The notes beneath the pieces are model-generated. The model made no database searches, was not told where the DNA came from, and saw nothing but the letters and a program-made list of their open reading frames with translations. Shown in pieces: positions 18,353-26,825 of a stretch of DNA of 64,000 nt. The translations under genes and the position numbers were made by a program. This DNA is from Bradyrhizobium sp. 1(2017). Lineage in GTDB: Bacteria; Pseudomonadota; Alphaproteobacteria; Rhizobiales; Xanthobacteraceae. Position 1 is the first letter of the stretch; every line of letters begins with the position of its first letter. The DNA lies in the NCBI RefSeq assembly GCF_011602485.2, contig NZ_CP050022.2:992001-1056000 (forward strand), read 5' to 3'.

Positions 18353-19957
18353 CTAATGCGCGCCACCCCCGCCCGCCGCCTTCACCCTTCGCGTCAGCAG
18401 CACCGCGATCGCGGCGAGCACCAGCACCACGCCGATCACGGCAAAGGTGTCGGAATATCCCATCACCAGCGCCTGGCGCTTGACTGTCTTGCCGAGTGCG
18501 ATGATGGCCTGCTCGCGTGCGGCGTTGGGATCGGGCACGCCGTGGGCCATGAAGTAATCGGTCATCTGCGCAATGCGGGCGCGGACCTCCTCGCGGCCGA
18601 GCGTGACGGAGTGGCCGATGATGTTGGAGTGGAATTGCTCGCGCTTGGTCACGATGGTCGCGAGCACCGCAGTGCCGATGGCGCCGCCGAGATTGCGCAT
18701 CATGTTGGAGATGCCGGAGGCGGCCGGCGCATCCTGCGGCGCGACGCTGCCGAGGCTGAGCGCTGACAGCGGCGCCAGCGTCAGTGCCTGGCCGACCGCG
18801 CGCACAACGTTCGGGATGAAGAACTGGTCGCCGGAATAGTCGAGCGACATCTCGACATTCATGAACGAGCTGGCGGCGAACAGCAGCAGGCCGATCGTCG
18901 CGATGTAGCGGGCATCGAACCGCTGCATCAGCTTCGGCACCAGCGGGATCAGCAGAAGCTGCGGCAGGCCGGTCCAGGCCAGCACATTGCCGATCTGCTC
19001 GGCATTGTAGCCCTGCACCTGGCCGAGATAGGCGGGCAGCAGATACACCGAGCCGAACAGTGCGAAGCCGAGGAAAACCGCAGCGATCGTGCCGATGCCG
19101 AAGTTCCACTGCGTCAGCAGTCGCAGGCGCAGCAGCGGCTTCTCGACCGTGAGCTCGATATAGATGAACAGCGACAGGCTGACCGCTGCGATGATCGCGA
19201 GCCGCACGATGAAGGGCGAGCCGAACCAGTCATCCTTGTTGCCTTCCTCGAGCACGGCCTGAAGCGAGGCGAGACCGATTGCCATGGTCGCAATGCCGAA
19301 CCAGTCGCCTTCGCGCAGCAGGGCGAGATTCATCGGCTGGCGCTCCAGGGTGAAGAAGAGGATGGTCACCATCACGACGGTGGGCAGCACGTTGACATAG
19401 AAGATGGTCTGCCAGCCGTAGTTCTCGGTGAGATAGCCGCCGATGGTCGGGCCGATCGCGGGTGCGAAGGTCACGGCAAGCGAGAACATCGCAAGGCCGA
19501 TCGGCTGCTGGCCCTTGGGCAGCTTGGTGAAGACCAGCGTGAAGGCCATCGGGATCAGCACGCCGCCGAAGAAGCCCTGAAAGCCGCGCATCGCGATCAT
19601 CGAGGGTAGATCGTGGGTGAAGGCACAGGCGACCGAGAAGGCCGCGAACAGCGACGCGAAGCTCAGCATGATGTTGCGGAACGAGAACACCCGCGACAAA
19701 TAGTCGGTCAGCGGGATCACGATGATCTCGCCGATCAGGTAGGAGGTCGAGATCCAGGATCCGTTGTCGGCGCCGGTTCCGATGCCGCCCTCGATGTTGA
19801 GCAGCGAGGCGTTGGTGATCTGGATGTTCAGGATGGCCATGAAGGCGCCGATCATCGCCGCAAACACGGCGATCCAGATCGTGGCGCTGGCGCGGACCGG
19901 ATCGGCTGCGGCGCGCTCAGGCGTCGCGGCCGTCGAAAGTGAGAGGCTGTTTGACAT
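18353..19957 (-). CDS. emrB: DHA2 family MFS drug efflux permease (EmrB/QacA type)
   Basis: The start at 19957 has GGAGGG upstream and gives 534 residues with 14 predicted helices. Family marks are FMAILNIQITNASLLNIEGG in the first helix, SWISTSYLIGEIIVIPLTDYLSRVF (motif A region), RGFQGFFGGVLIPMAF, and FAPAIGPTIGGYLTENYGWQTIFYVNV (motif C). It should export hydrophobic toxicants with the membrane fusion protein encoded upstream, whose reading frame overlaps this one by 41 bases. A TetR regulator is divergently encoded. The C-terminus ends in a glycine-rich, histidine-terminated tail. Confidence 0.93.
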   Translation of the reverse strand: MSNSLSLSTAATPERAAADPVRASATIWIAVFAAMIGAFMAILNIQITNASLLNIEGGIGTGADNGSWISTSYLIGEIIVIPLTDYLSRVFSFRNIMLSFASLFAAFSVACAFTHDLPSMIAMRGFQGFFGGVLIPMAFTLVFTKLPKGQQPIGLAMFSLAVTFAPAIGPTIGGYLTENYGWQTIFYVNVLPTVVMVTILFFTLERQPMNLALLREGDWFGIATMAIGLASLQAVLEEGNKDDWFGSPFIVRLAIIAAVSLSLFIYIELTVEKPLLRLRLLTQWNFGIGTIAAVFLGFALFGSVYLLPAYLGQVQGYNAEQIGNVLAWTGLPQLLLIPLVPKLMQRFDARYIATIGLLLFAASSFMNVEMSLDYSGDQFFIPNVVRAVGQALTLAPLSALSLGSVAPQDAPAASGISNMMRNLGGAIGTAVLATIVTKREQFHSNIIGHSVTLGREEVRARIAQMTDYFMAHGVPDPNAAREQAIIALGKTVKRQALVMGYSDTFAVIGVVLVLAAIAVLLTRRVKAAGGGGAH

Positions 19958-21161
19958 GGCACGACCCTCCGGAAACCAGCTTTGCCTTTGACGTTGCTTG
20001 GGGCGTCGTTGCCGCATGCGCGGTCGGCGCTGAACGGGTTGCGATCGTCGGGATCACCGACATGCCGGGCCGCAGCGCGATCGCAGGCGTGGTCTCGGCG
20101 TCCAGCGCGATCTTCACGGGGATGCGCTGCACGATCTTGGTGAAATTGCCGGTGGCATTGTCCGGGGGCAGCAGCGCGAACTCCTGGCCGCTGGCCGGCG
20201 CGATGGAATCGACGTGGCCGTGCACGACCTGCCCCGGGAAGGTGTCGACCTCGAGCTCGACATTTTGTCCGGCGCGCACATGGGTGAGCTGCGTCTCCTT
20301 GAAGTTGGCGACGACATAGGCGCCATCGGTCGGCACGATCGACATCAGCTGGGTGCCCGCCTGCACGTACTGGCCGACGCGCAACGTGCGATTGCCGACC
20401 ACGCCGTCGATCGGCGAGACGATCGTGGTGTAGCCGAGATTGAGCTCGGCCTGACGCTGGAGCGCGGTAGCGCGCGCGGCGGCGGCCTTGGCTTGCAATA
20501 TCTCGGCCTTCAGCAGATCGACCTGCTTCAGGGCGGAGGCGAGATTGGCGGTATCGCGTTGGATCGCGGCGTCGGCGCCGGCGTCGCGCGCCTGCGCCTG
20601 CTGCGCATTCTGCACGCTGCCATAGCCGGTCGCTGCGAGATCGGTATAGCGCTTGTTCTCCTGCTTGGCGAAAGCCTTGGCGGCATTGTCGACGTCGATG
20701 GTCGCTCGCGCCGCGGCGATCACGGCTTCCTGAACCTCGAGCTGTGCTTCCTTGCTCGTCACCGTCGCGTTCGCGGCGGCGACATCAGCTCTGGTCTGGT
20801 CCAGCGCGACGCGGAAGTCGCGATCGTCGATCCTGGCGAGGATCTGACCGGCCTTCACATGCTCGTTATCGCCGATCAGGACCCGGTCGAGGTAGCCGCT
20901 GACCTTCGGCGCGATGGTGGTGTTGTCGGCCTTCACATAGGCGTCATCGGTGGAGACGAGGAAGCGGCCGACGGTCCAGTAGTCGTAGCCGTACCAGCTC
21001 GCACCGGCCAGTGCCGCGATTGCGACGCCAACCAGCAGCAGCTTGCGGAAGCTGAGCTTTTTGGCGCGGGGGAGAGACGGCGGGGCGGGCAGAAAGCCCT
21101 CCAATGCATGGGGTGGAACCGCGATGGCTTCGGTCTTGGACGGGTCGGTGTGCACGGTCAT
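19917..21161 (-). CDS. emrA: HlyD/EmrA family efflux membrane fusion protein
   Basis: A 414-residue protein with one N-terminal membrane anchor (LLLVGVAIAALAGASWYGYDYW, about residues 42-63), the typical STDDAYVKADNTTIAPKVSGYLDRVLIGDNEHVKAGQILARID biotinyl-lipoyl half-motif, a coiled-coil hairpin (about residues 120-220) and the second lipoyl half SPIDGVVGNRTLRVGQYVQAGTQLMSIVP. It bridges the inner-membrane EmrB pump to an outer-membrane channel; no TolC homologue is in this operon. Translation is likely coupled to emrB through the 41-base overlap. The C-terminal extension after residue 385 is low complexity. Confidence 0.93.
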   Translation of the reverse strand: MTVHTDPSKTEAIAVPPHALEGFLPAPPSLPRAKKLSFRKLLLVGVAIAALAGASWYGYDYWTVGRFLVSTDDAYVKADNTTIAPKVSGYLDRVLIGDNEHVKAGQILARIDDRDFRVALDQTRADVAAANATVTSKEAQLEVQEAVIAAARATIDVDNAAKAFAKQENKRYTDLAATGYGSVQNAQQAQARDAGADAAIQRDTANLASALKQVDLLKAEILQAKAAAARATALQRQAELNLGYTTIVSPIDGVVGNRTLRVGQYVQAGTQLMSIVPTDGAYVVANFKETQLTHVRAGQNVELEVDTFPGQVVHGHVDSIAPASGQEFALLPPDNATGNFTKIVQRIPVKIALDAETTPAIALRPGMSVIPTIATRSAPTAHAATTPQATSKAKLVSGGSCHVKQPLTFDGRDA

Positions 21162-21185
21162 GGCCGGCTCCCTGAATTAGGAAAC

Positions 21186-21225
21186 TTGACGATTTCCAAA
21201 ATGAGATTAGCTTTGGAATTGTCAA
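21186..21225. promoter_or_regulatory. Operator/promoter region between emrA and tetR-type gene
   Basis: TTGACGATTTCCAAA (21186-21200) and TTTGGAATTGTCAA (21212-21225) are inverted copies differing by one substitution and one inserted base, separated by 11 bases. Each arm also begins, on its own strand, with a TTGACR hexamer resembling a -35 element. The pair lies in the 90-base gap between the divergent efflux operon and the TetR gene, which is where a TetR-type repressor would act on both. Confidence 0.6.
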
Positions 21226-21251
21226 TGGAATGACAGGCATCATTTAAAGAC

Positions 21252-21911
21252 ATGGCTCAGGCAAAACCATCAGGTGAAACCCGTCCGCGCGGCCGACCGC
21301 CAGTGCGCAGCGACGAGGAGACGAAGCGGGTCGTCTTCGACGCCGCGCGCCACGCCTTCGCAGTCGAGGGCTATGCCGCGACCAGCACGGAAGCGCTGGC
21401 GCGCAGCGCCGGCATCTCGACCAAGACGCTCTATCGTCTGTTTCCCGGCAAGGCGGCGCTGTTCGAGGCCATGTGCGTCGACAGGCTCGAACGGTTGCTC
21501 TCTGCCGTCGATCTTCAGGCAAGCGGCGATGCCGACATCGAAACGGGCCTCCGTGCCGCGCTGCTCGCCTGTGCCGAGCTCGCGCTCGATCCGGAGGTCG
21601 TGGCATTGCAACGCATGGTGCTCCAGGAATCGGCCGCGTTCCCTGATCTCGCTGCAAACTTCTACAAGAACGGCATCGCGCGCACCGCCAGCACGCTCGC
21701 GCGCTGGCTCCGGGTGCAGGTGAATAAGGAACTCATCGCGGTCGAGGACGCGGACGAGGCCGCCGGCATGCTGATCGGCATGGTCGCGTCGGCACCGCAG
21801 CGGGCCGCGATCTATGGGGGAATGCCGTTGCCGTCGCGGAAGCAGATCGAGCGCCGCGTGCAGACCTGCGCGGCGCTGTTCCTCGACGGCTGCCGCACAG
21901 CACGGGAGTAA
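21252..21911 (+). CDS. TetR/AcrR family transcriptional regulator
   Basis: A 219-residue regulator. Residues about 20-70 form the TetR helix-turn-helix (VVFDAARHAFAVEGYAATSTEALARSAGISTKTLYRLFPGKAALFEAM). The rest is a variable ligand domain of the AcrR C-terminal type (VALQRMVLQESAAFPDLAANFYKNG). It is divergent from the emrA-emrB pair, separated by 90 bases containing a good inverted repeat, so it is the probable repressor of that pump, released by a pump substrate. The N-terminus carries an RPRGRPP AT-hook-like stretch, common in this group. Confidence 0.9.
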   Translation: MAQAKPSGETRPRGRPPVRSDEETKRVVFDAARHAFAVEGYAATSTEALARSAGISTKTLYRLFPGKAALFEAMCVDRLERLLSAVDLQASGDADIETGLRAALLACAELALDPEVVALQRMVLQESAAFPDLAANFYKNGIARTASTLARWLRVQVNKELIAVEDADEAAGMLIGMVASAPQRAAIYGGMPLPSRKQIERRVQTCAALFLDGCRTARE

Positions 21912-21919
21912 TGGCCTTG

Positions 21920-21948
21920 TTGACAATGTTCGTCGCCTCAACTAGATG
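21920..21948 (+). promoter_or_regulatory. Possible promoter of the marR-type gene
   Basis: A perfect TTGACA lies at 21920-21925, and 17 bases later TAGATG stands in -10 position. Transcription would then start near 21955, where an ATG in the MarR frame begins, implying a leaderless message or nearly so. No ribosome site is visible before either candidate start, which agrees with this. Confidence 0.35.
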
Positions 21949-22404
21949 CTTCGCATGCGAAATAATGACGCTGCAGCGAGACATCATCGGCTGATCTACC
22001 TGCTGAGCGTCGCACACCGCCGCTTGCAGCGCTGGATGGCGGCGCGGCCCGAGAGCGAGGTGACGCCGGCGCAGGCCGGGCTGTTGTTCATCCTCGGCCG
22101 GCAGGACGGCGTGCTGATGGGCGAGGCGGGCGCGGCGCTCGATCTTGGCCCGGCAGGCATTTCCGGTCTCGTCGACCGCACCGCCGCCGCAAGGCTGATC
22201 GAGCGGCGGGCCGACCGCGAGGACGGGCGCGCCTGGCGGATCTGGTTGACGCCGAAGGGACGTACCGCGCTGGCGCAGGCGAAAGCAGGTGCGGCGGAAG
22301 TCAACGCGGCGCTGACGGAAGGTTTCACCAGTGCGGAGATCGACGTCGTCGCGCGCTGGCTGACGAGCATTCAGGACAAGTTTCCAAGAGGAGCAGACGA
22401 ATGA
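21946..22404 (+). CDS. MarR family transcriptional regulator
   Basis: A 152-residue protein with the MarR winged helix: YLLSVAHRRLQRWMAARPESEVTPAQAGLLFILGRQDGVLMGEAGAALDLGPAGISGLVDRTAAARLIERRADREDGRAWRIWLTPKGRTAL, where the wing contains the conserved DxR-x-R/W-x-I-x-LT pattern. The start could be 21946 or the ATG at 21955; the latter fits a leaderless message from the promoter just upstream. Its stop codon overlaps the start of the enoyl-CoA hydratase gene by four bases (ATGA), so the two are translationally coupled. The effector is likely a CoA thioester or aromatic acid. Confidence 0.88.
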   Translation: MLRMRNNDAAARHHRLIYLLSVAHRRLQRWMAARPESEVTPAQAGLLFILGRQDGVLMGEAGAALDLGPAGISGLVDRTAAARLIERRADREDGRAWRIWLTPKGRTALAQAKAGAAEVNAALTEGFTSAEIDVVARWLTSIQDKFPRGADE

Positions 22405-23171
22405 CCGAGCACGTCCGGATCGAAAGCAACAACGGAATTCTCACGCTGACACTGGCGCGCCCCGACAAGAAGAACGCGCTGACGGATGCGATGTACGGCA
22501 AGCTCGCCGACAGCATCGAATCCGCCGAGTTCGATCCGTCGGCCCGCGTGATCCTGATCCGCGGCGAGGGCGACATGTTCACCGCCGGCAACGACGTCGG
22601 TGAGTTCGCCGCCGTCGCCGCCGGCAAGTCGGAAGGCAGCCGCAACGTCGTGCGCTTCATCCAGTCGCTGGCGCGCTGCACCCGGCCGCTGGTTGCCGCC
22701 GTGCAGGGCCGCGCCGTCGGCGTCGGCACCACGATGCTGCTGCATTGCGATCTCGTCGTGCTCGCCGACAACGCGCAATTGTCGACGCCCTTCGTCAGCC
22801 TCGCGCTGGTGCCGGAAGCCGCCTCCAGCCTCTTGATGCCGGCGCGCATCGGTTATGCCCGCGCCTATGAGATGTTCGCGCTCGGCGAGACCGTTCCAGC
22901 CGAATCCGCACTGGAATGGGGCCTCGCCAATCGCGTGGTGCCGCTCGACAAGCTCGACGCCGAGGCGCTCGCGCTCGCCCAGCGGCTTGCCCGCCAGCCG
23001 ACGGGCGCGCTCACGGCCACCAAGAAGCTGATGCGCAACGGCGAGGCGCTGGTCCAGCAGATGCAGGCCGAAGGCGAGCAATTTGCCCAGCGCCTGCGCA
23101 CCGCGGAAGCGCGCGAGGCCTTCACCGCCTTCGCCGAGCGCCGGCCGCCTGATTTCACCAAGGTCGCTTGA
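22401..23171 (+). CDS. Enoyl-CoA hydratase/isomerase family protein
   Basis: A 256-residue crotonase-fold protein. Visible features are the opening IESNNGILTLTLARPDKKNALTDAMY, the first oxyanion-hole segment GEGDMFTAGNDVGEFA, the second VAAVQGRAVGVGTTMLLHCDLVVLADNAQLSTPFVSLALVPEAASSLLMPARIG, and the C-terminal helices. The two catalytic glutamates of classical hydratases are not both at the usual places (the Glu144/Glu164 region reads VGVGTT and LVPEAASS), as in many isomerase-like members; the single glutamate in VPEAAS fits a delta3,delta2-enoyl-CoA isomerase type. It is coupled to the upstream MarR regulator. Confidence 0.85.
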   Translation: MTEHVRIESNNGILTLTLARPDKKNALTDAMYGKLADSIESAEFDPSARVILIRGEGDMFTAGNDVGEFAAVAAGKSEGSRNVVRFIQSLARCTRPLVAAVQGRAVGVGTTMLLHCDLVVLADNAQLSTPFVSLALVPEAASSLLMPARIGYARAYEMFALGETVPAESALEWGLANRVVPLDKLDAEALALAQRLARQPTGALTATKKLMRNGEALVQQMQAEGEQFAQRLRTAEAREAFTAFAERRPPDFTKVA

Positions 23172-23290
23172 GGACGCACGCCACCACGGCGCGGCGGCAC
23201 CAACCGCGGGCATTTGATTAAAGTCTTAACCAAACATTGGCATGTCGCGATGCAAGGTGGCCTTCCTGTGACGAGTAGGCCGCCCCACCC

Positions 23291-25372
23291 ATGTCAATTT
23301 TTAAGAAATCGGTAAGCACGCTGCTTCTGGCGTTGATGGCCCTGCTGGCGGTCGGCGCGCTGACTAGCACGGCGATCCAGATGTTCGGGGCGTTCGGCCG
23401 CTACAGCGATAGTCTGGAAACCGAGCGGCTTGCGAATGCCGACAAGGCGATCTTCCAGGGCGTGCTGTCCTTGCGCAACAATCGCGGCGATGCCCAGAGC
23501 GCGCTGCTCGGCGAGGACGATCCGCGTGCCAAGCTCGGCGTCGCCGAGAAGGCGGAGCAGGCCGGCTTCGACGCCATCGTCGCCGCGCTCGCAACCATCG
23601 AATTCGCCCGGCGCGACGAACTCGCAAGCACGCTGAAGCAGCGCTGGAGCGAGGCCGCGCCGAAGTTCCAGCTGTTCTACGACGAGGCCAAGCTGCCGCG
23701 CGCCGAGCGCAAGGTGGAGCGCACCGCCCCCTGGTACGATGCCGTTACCAAGGTGATTGAGACCGCCAATCTCGCATCCACCGCGGTGTCGAACCGCGCC
23801 TGGATGAACGATCCCTACATCGCTCGCATGATCCAGGCCCGTCGCCTCGCCTGGCAGGTGCGTGACCGCTACGGAATCCAGTGCTCGACTCTGCGCTCGA
23901 ACGTCAACAGCTCAAAGCCGCTCGACGAAACCCAGAAGCAGACCGTGGCCGGATGGAACGGCATTGTCACCGCCGGCTGGACCGGGATGGAAGAGCTGCT
24001 GGCTGCGCCTGACGTGACGGCGGACCTCGTCAACACCGCCAGGGAAGCGCGCGCCAAGACCGACGGCGTCCTCAAGCAGATCGGCGATGTCACCAGGAAC
24101 CTCGACGGCAGCGGCCGTCCGGCGATGCCCGCGTCCGAATGGAACGCCCTGTGTCAATCGCCCTTCGCGTCCATCGTCGCGGTCGCACACAAGGCGCTCG
24201 ACCTGTCGATCGCGCGCGCGGAGGCGGTCCAGGCGAAAGCCCTCACCAATCTCATCGTGCAGTCGTTCGCGTTCCTGCTCGCGCTGGCCGTGACCCTCGC
24301 CGGCGTGTTCGTGGTGCGTCGTCGCCTCATGCGCCCGGTGCGCGCCATTCTCGACGCCATCGCCCGCATCAGTGCGCGCGACTATGCGACGCCGGTGCCG
24401 CAATCCCGGCATCCCGACGAGTTCGGTACCATGGCTGCAGCGCTCGAAAGCCTGCGCGAAAGCGCGGCGACCGCGGAACGGCTGGGCCAGGAGCGTGAAT
24501 CGCAGCAGGCGCTGCAGCTCGCCCGCTCCGGCACCGTCGATGCGGCGTGCCGCAGCTTCGACGATACCGTGCAGGCCGTCATTCACAGCGTGGCGGCATC
24601 GACGCGGGAGCTCGATGCCACCGCGACCGACGTGCGCTCGCTGGTCTCGGAGTCCAGCAGCCAGACCGCGGCGGTCTCCTCCGCGGCCGAGCAGGCCACC
24701 AACAATCTCGAGACCATCGCGGCCGCGACCGAGGAGCTTTCCGCATCGGTCGGCGAGATCTCCGCGCAGGTGCAGTCGAGCGCGCGCGAGGCCCGCGAGG
24801 CCGTTGCGCAGGCCGAGCAGACCAATGCGACGGTCGAAATTCTCGACCAGACCGCGAGCCGTATCGGCGAGGTCGTGAAGATGATCAACGCCATCGCCGC
24901 CCAGACCAACCTTCTGGCCTTGAACGCCACGATCGAAGCGGCGCGCGCGGGCGAGGCCGGCCGCGGCTTCGCCGTGGTCGCCGGCGAGGTCAAGAGCCTC
25001 GCGGCACAGACCGCGACCGCGACGGAAGAGATCTCACGCCAGGTCGAGGAAATCCAGGGCGCCACCGGCCAGGCCGTCGCCGCCATCCGCTTGATCGGCG
25101 GCGCCATCAGCGGCATCGACGAGAAGATGACGGCGATTGCCGCCGCCGTCGAAGAGCAGCGCGCGGCCACCACCGAGATTTCGCGCAACTTCCAGCAGGC
25201 AGCCCAGGGCACCCGCGAGGTCACCGACACCATCGGCAGCGTCGCCCGGCTCAACCAGGAGACCGGCAACGCCGGCACGGTGCTGTCGGACTCCGTCAAG
25301 AAGATGTCCGCCGACGCCGATCGTCTCCGCGTCGCCGTAGAGGGCTTCCTGGGCGCCGTGAAGACCGCGTAG
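23291..25372 (+). CDS. Methyl-accepting chemotaxis protein
   Basis: A 693-residue chemoreceptor. An N-terminal helix ([20 protein letters not shown]) is followed by a periplasmic helical ligand domain (about residues 35-315), a second membrane helix (about 318-342), a HAMP domain (about 343-395, [23 protein letters not shown]) and a long cytoplasmic coiled coil. The signalling hairpin tip reads [40 protein letters not shown] near residues 530-570, the highly conserved MCP signature. The C-terminus ends GFLGAVKTA without a CheR/CheB tethering pentapeptide. The ligand is unknown. No other chemotaxis genes are adjacent. Confidence 0.95.
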   Translation: MSIFKKSVSTLLLALMALLAVGALTSTAIQMFGAFGRYSDSLETERLANADKAIFQGVLSLRNNRGDAQSALLGEDDPRAKLGVAEKAEQAGFDAIVAALATIEFARRDELASTLKQRWSEAAPKFQLFYDEAKLPRAERKVERTAPWYDAVTKVIETANLASTAVSNRAWMNDPYIARMIQARRLAWQVRDRYGIQCSTLRSNVNSSKPLDETQKQTVAGWNGIVTAGWTGMEELLAAPDVTADLVNTAREARAKTDGVLKQIGDVTRNLDGSGRPAMPASEWNALCQSPFASIVAVAHKALDLSIARAEAVQAKALTNLIVQSFAFLLALAVTLAGVFVVRRRLMRPVRAILDAIARISARDYATPVPQSRHPDEFGTMAAALESLRESAATAERLGQERESQQALQLARSGTVDAACRSFDDTVQAVIHSVAASTRELDATATDVRSLVSESSSQTAAVSSAAEQATNNLETIAAATEELSASVGEISAQVQSSAREAREAVAQAEQTNATVEILDQTASRIGEVVKMINAIAAQTNLLALNATIEAARAGEAGRGFAVVAGEVKSLAAQTATATEEISRQVEEIQGATGQAVAAIRLIGGAISGIDEKMTAIAAAVEEQRAATTEISRNFQQAAQGTREVTDTIGSVARLNQETGNAGTVLSDSVKKMSADADRLRVAVEGFLGAVKTA

Positions 25373-25496
25373 CCCCGATTGCACGTCCATCCCGACGTCA
25401 TGCGATCGGCATTGCCGCCGGTCGGCGTGGCGAGTACATCTGTCCCGCAGCGCGCGATCGCTTGCGACAGACGTAACATCAGGGATGGAGAGTTCG

Positions 25497-26438
25497 ATGC
25501 CGGTCACGCCACAACACAAGGCCCAGCGCCCCTATCGCGGTGTATTCCCGGTCGTGCCCACCATCTTCGACGAGCGCGGCGAGCTCGACCTCGAAGGCCA
25601 GCGCCGCTGTGTCGATTTCATGATCGATGCCGGCTCGAACGGCCTCTGCATCCTCGCCAATTTCTCCGAGCAGTTCGTGCTCACCGACGCCGAGCGTGAG
25701 ACCGTGATGCATGCGGTGCTGGAGCATGTGGCCGGCCGGGTTCCCGTGATCGTCACCACCACGCATTTCAGCTCCGCCGTCTGCGCCGCACGCAGCCAGC
25801 AGGCCGAGGCGGCGGGCGCCGCCATGGTGATGGTGATGCCGCCCTATCACGGCGCGACCTTCCGTGTGCCCGAGAAGGGCATCGTCGAGTTCTTCAAGGT
25901 GCTCTCCGGTGCGATCAACATCCCCATCATGATCCAGGATGCACCGGTCGCCGGCACGCCGCTCTCGGTGGAGCTGCTCGCACGGCTGGCGCGCGATTTC
26001 TCCAACGTCCGCTATTTCAAGATCGAGGTGGCAGGCGCGGCTTCGAAGCTGCGCAGCCTGATCGAGGCGGGCGGCAAGGATATCGAAGGGCCCTGGGACG
26101 GCGAGGAGGCGATCACGCTGCTGGCCGATCTCGATGCCGGCGCCACCGGCGCGATGACCGGCGGCGGCTATCCCGACGGCATCCGCCAGATCATCGATCC
26201 CTATTTCGCCGGTAAGCGTGAGGAGGCGAAGGCCGCCTATGAGCGCTGGCTGCCGCTGATCAATTACGAGAACCGCCAATGCGGCCTGAGCGCCTGCAAG
26301 GTGATGATGCAGGCCGGCGGCGTGATCAAATCGGACGCGGTTCGGCATCCGCTCCAGCCGCTGCATCCGGCAACGCGGGCGGGACTGTTGGAGCTCGCCA
26401 AGGAGCGCGACGCGCTGGCGCTGCGCTGGGGGAAGTAA
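25497..26438 (+). CDS. Probable L-2-keto-3-deoxyarabonate dehydratase (DapA family)
   Basis: The start at 25497 is chosen because GGAGAG precedes it; a further ATG at 25485 is in frame. The 313-residue protein begins with YRGVFPVVPTIFDERGELDLEGQRRCVDFMIDAGSNGLCILANFSEQFVL and has MVMPPYHGATFRVPE, IPIMIQDAPVAGT, the Schiff-base lysine in YFKIE, and IEGPWDGEEAITLLADLDAGATGAMTGGG. These match, from memory, the Azospirillum-type L-2-keto-3-deoxyarabonate dehydratase of the non-phosphorylative arabinose pathway rather than true dihydrodipicolinate synthase; the usual YNxP tyrosine is replaced by QDAP. No other arabinose genes are adjacent. Confidence 0.78.
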   Translation: MPVTPQHKAQRPYRGVFPVVPTIFDERGELDLEGQRRCVDFMIDAGSNGLCILANFSEQFVLTDAERETVMHAVLEHVAGRVPVIVTTTHFSSAVCAARSQQAEAAGAAMVMVMPPYHGATFRVPEKGIVEFFKVLSGAINIPIMIQDAPVAGTPLSVELLARLARDFSNVRYFKIEVAGAASKLRSLIEAGGKDIEGPWDGEEAITLLADLDAGATGAMTGGGYPDGIRQIIDPYFAGKREEAKAAYERWLPLINYENRQCGLSACKVMMQAGGVIKSDAVRHPLQPLHPATRAGLLELAKERDALALRWGK

Positions 26439-26445
26439 GCCCCAC

Positions 26446-26609
26446 TGTCGTCCCGGACAAGCGCGCCCTAAGCGCGCGCCGATCCGGGACCCATAACCAC
26501 CGGGAGAAGTGTGGCGAAGACTTGGAGTTGGCAGCTCACTCCATAACCTCTCCCTGAGGTTATGGGTCCCGGCCCCCCGTGCGCAATTGCGCACTAGGCC
26601 GGGACGACA
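26446..26609. repeat. Palindromic intergenic repeat, family A copy 2
   Basis: Outer ends TGTCGTCCCGG and CCGGGACGACA are perfect 11-bp inverted repeats. Nested inside, CCGGGACCCATAACC (26484-26498) and GGTTATGGGTCCCGG (26558-26572) pair over 15 bases. The unit shares the GTCGTCC/TGGACAAGCG-like ends and ACCCAT/ATGGGT inner arms with the copy at 12423-12563. It follows the dehydratase gene directly. The remaining bases to 26825 contain no recognisable gene and presumably hold the promoter of the SBP56-family gene. Confidence 0.82.
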
Positions 26610-26825
26610 CTGAGGGTGAGGTGCGCGCTCGTCTCATCTTATCGGCCTGTATCGCCCGAAGGCGTCGAATTGGCGCGATTCCGCCAGTTTCCCCCGGTGC
26701 GGCGATCAAGTATCGTAGGCTCGCCAACCAGGCCGCGGAGCATCTGAGGACATCGCGTAACACCTCTTCATTATGCCGTTATCCCGAGTCAGGTTGGCGA
26801 ACCGACAGAACAGGGAGGCAGTGCC

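Noticed and set aside
22401..23171. Reading the crotonase gene as a classical enoyl-CoA hydratase
   Set aside because: The first catalytic glutamate position is not conserved, so only family membership is claimed, with an isomerase-type role equally likely.
23238..23254. Sigma-54-like TGGCA-N-TGCA sequence upstream of the chemoreceptor
   Set aside because: The distance between the GG and GC elements is one base too long for a functional -24/-12 promoter.
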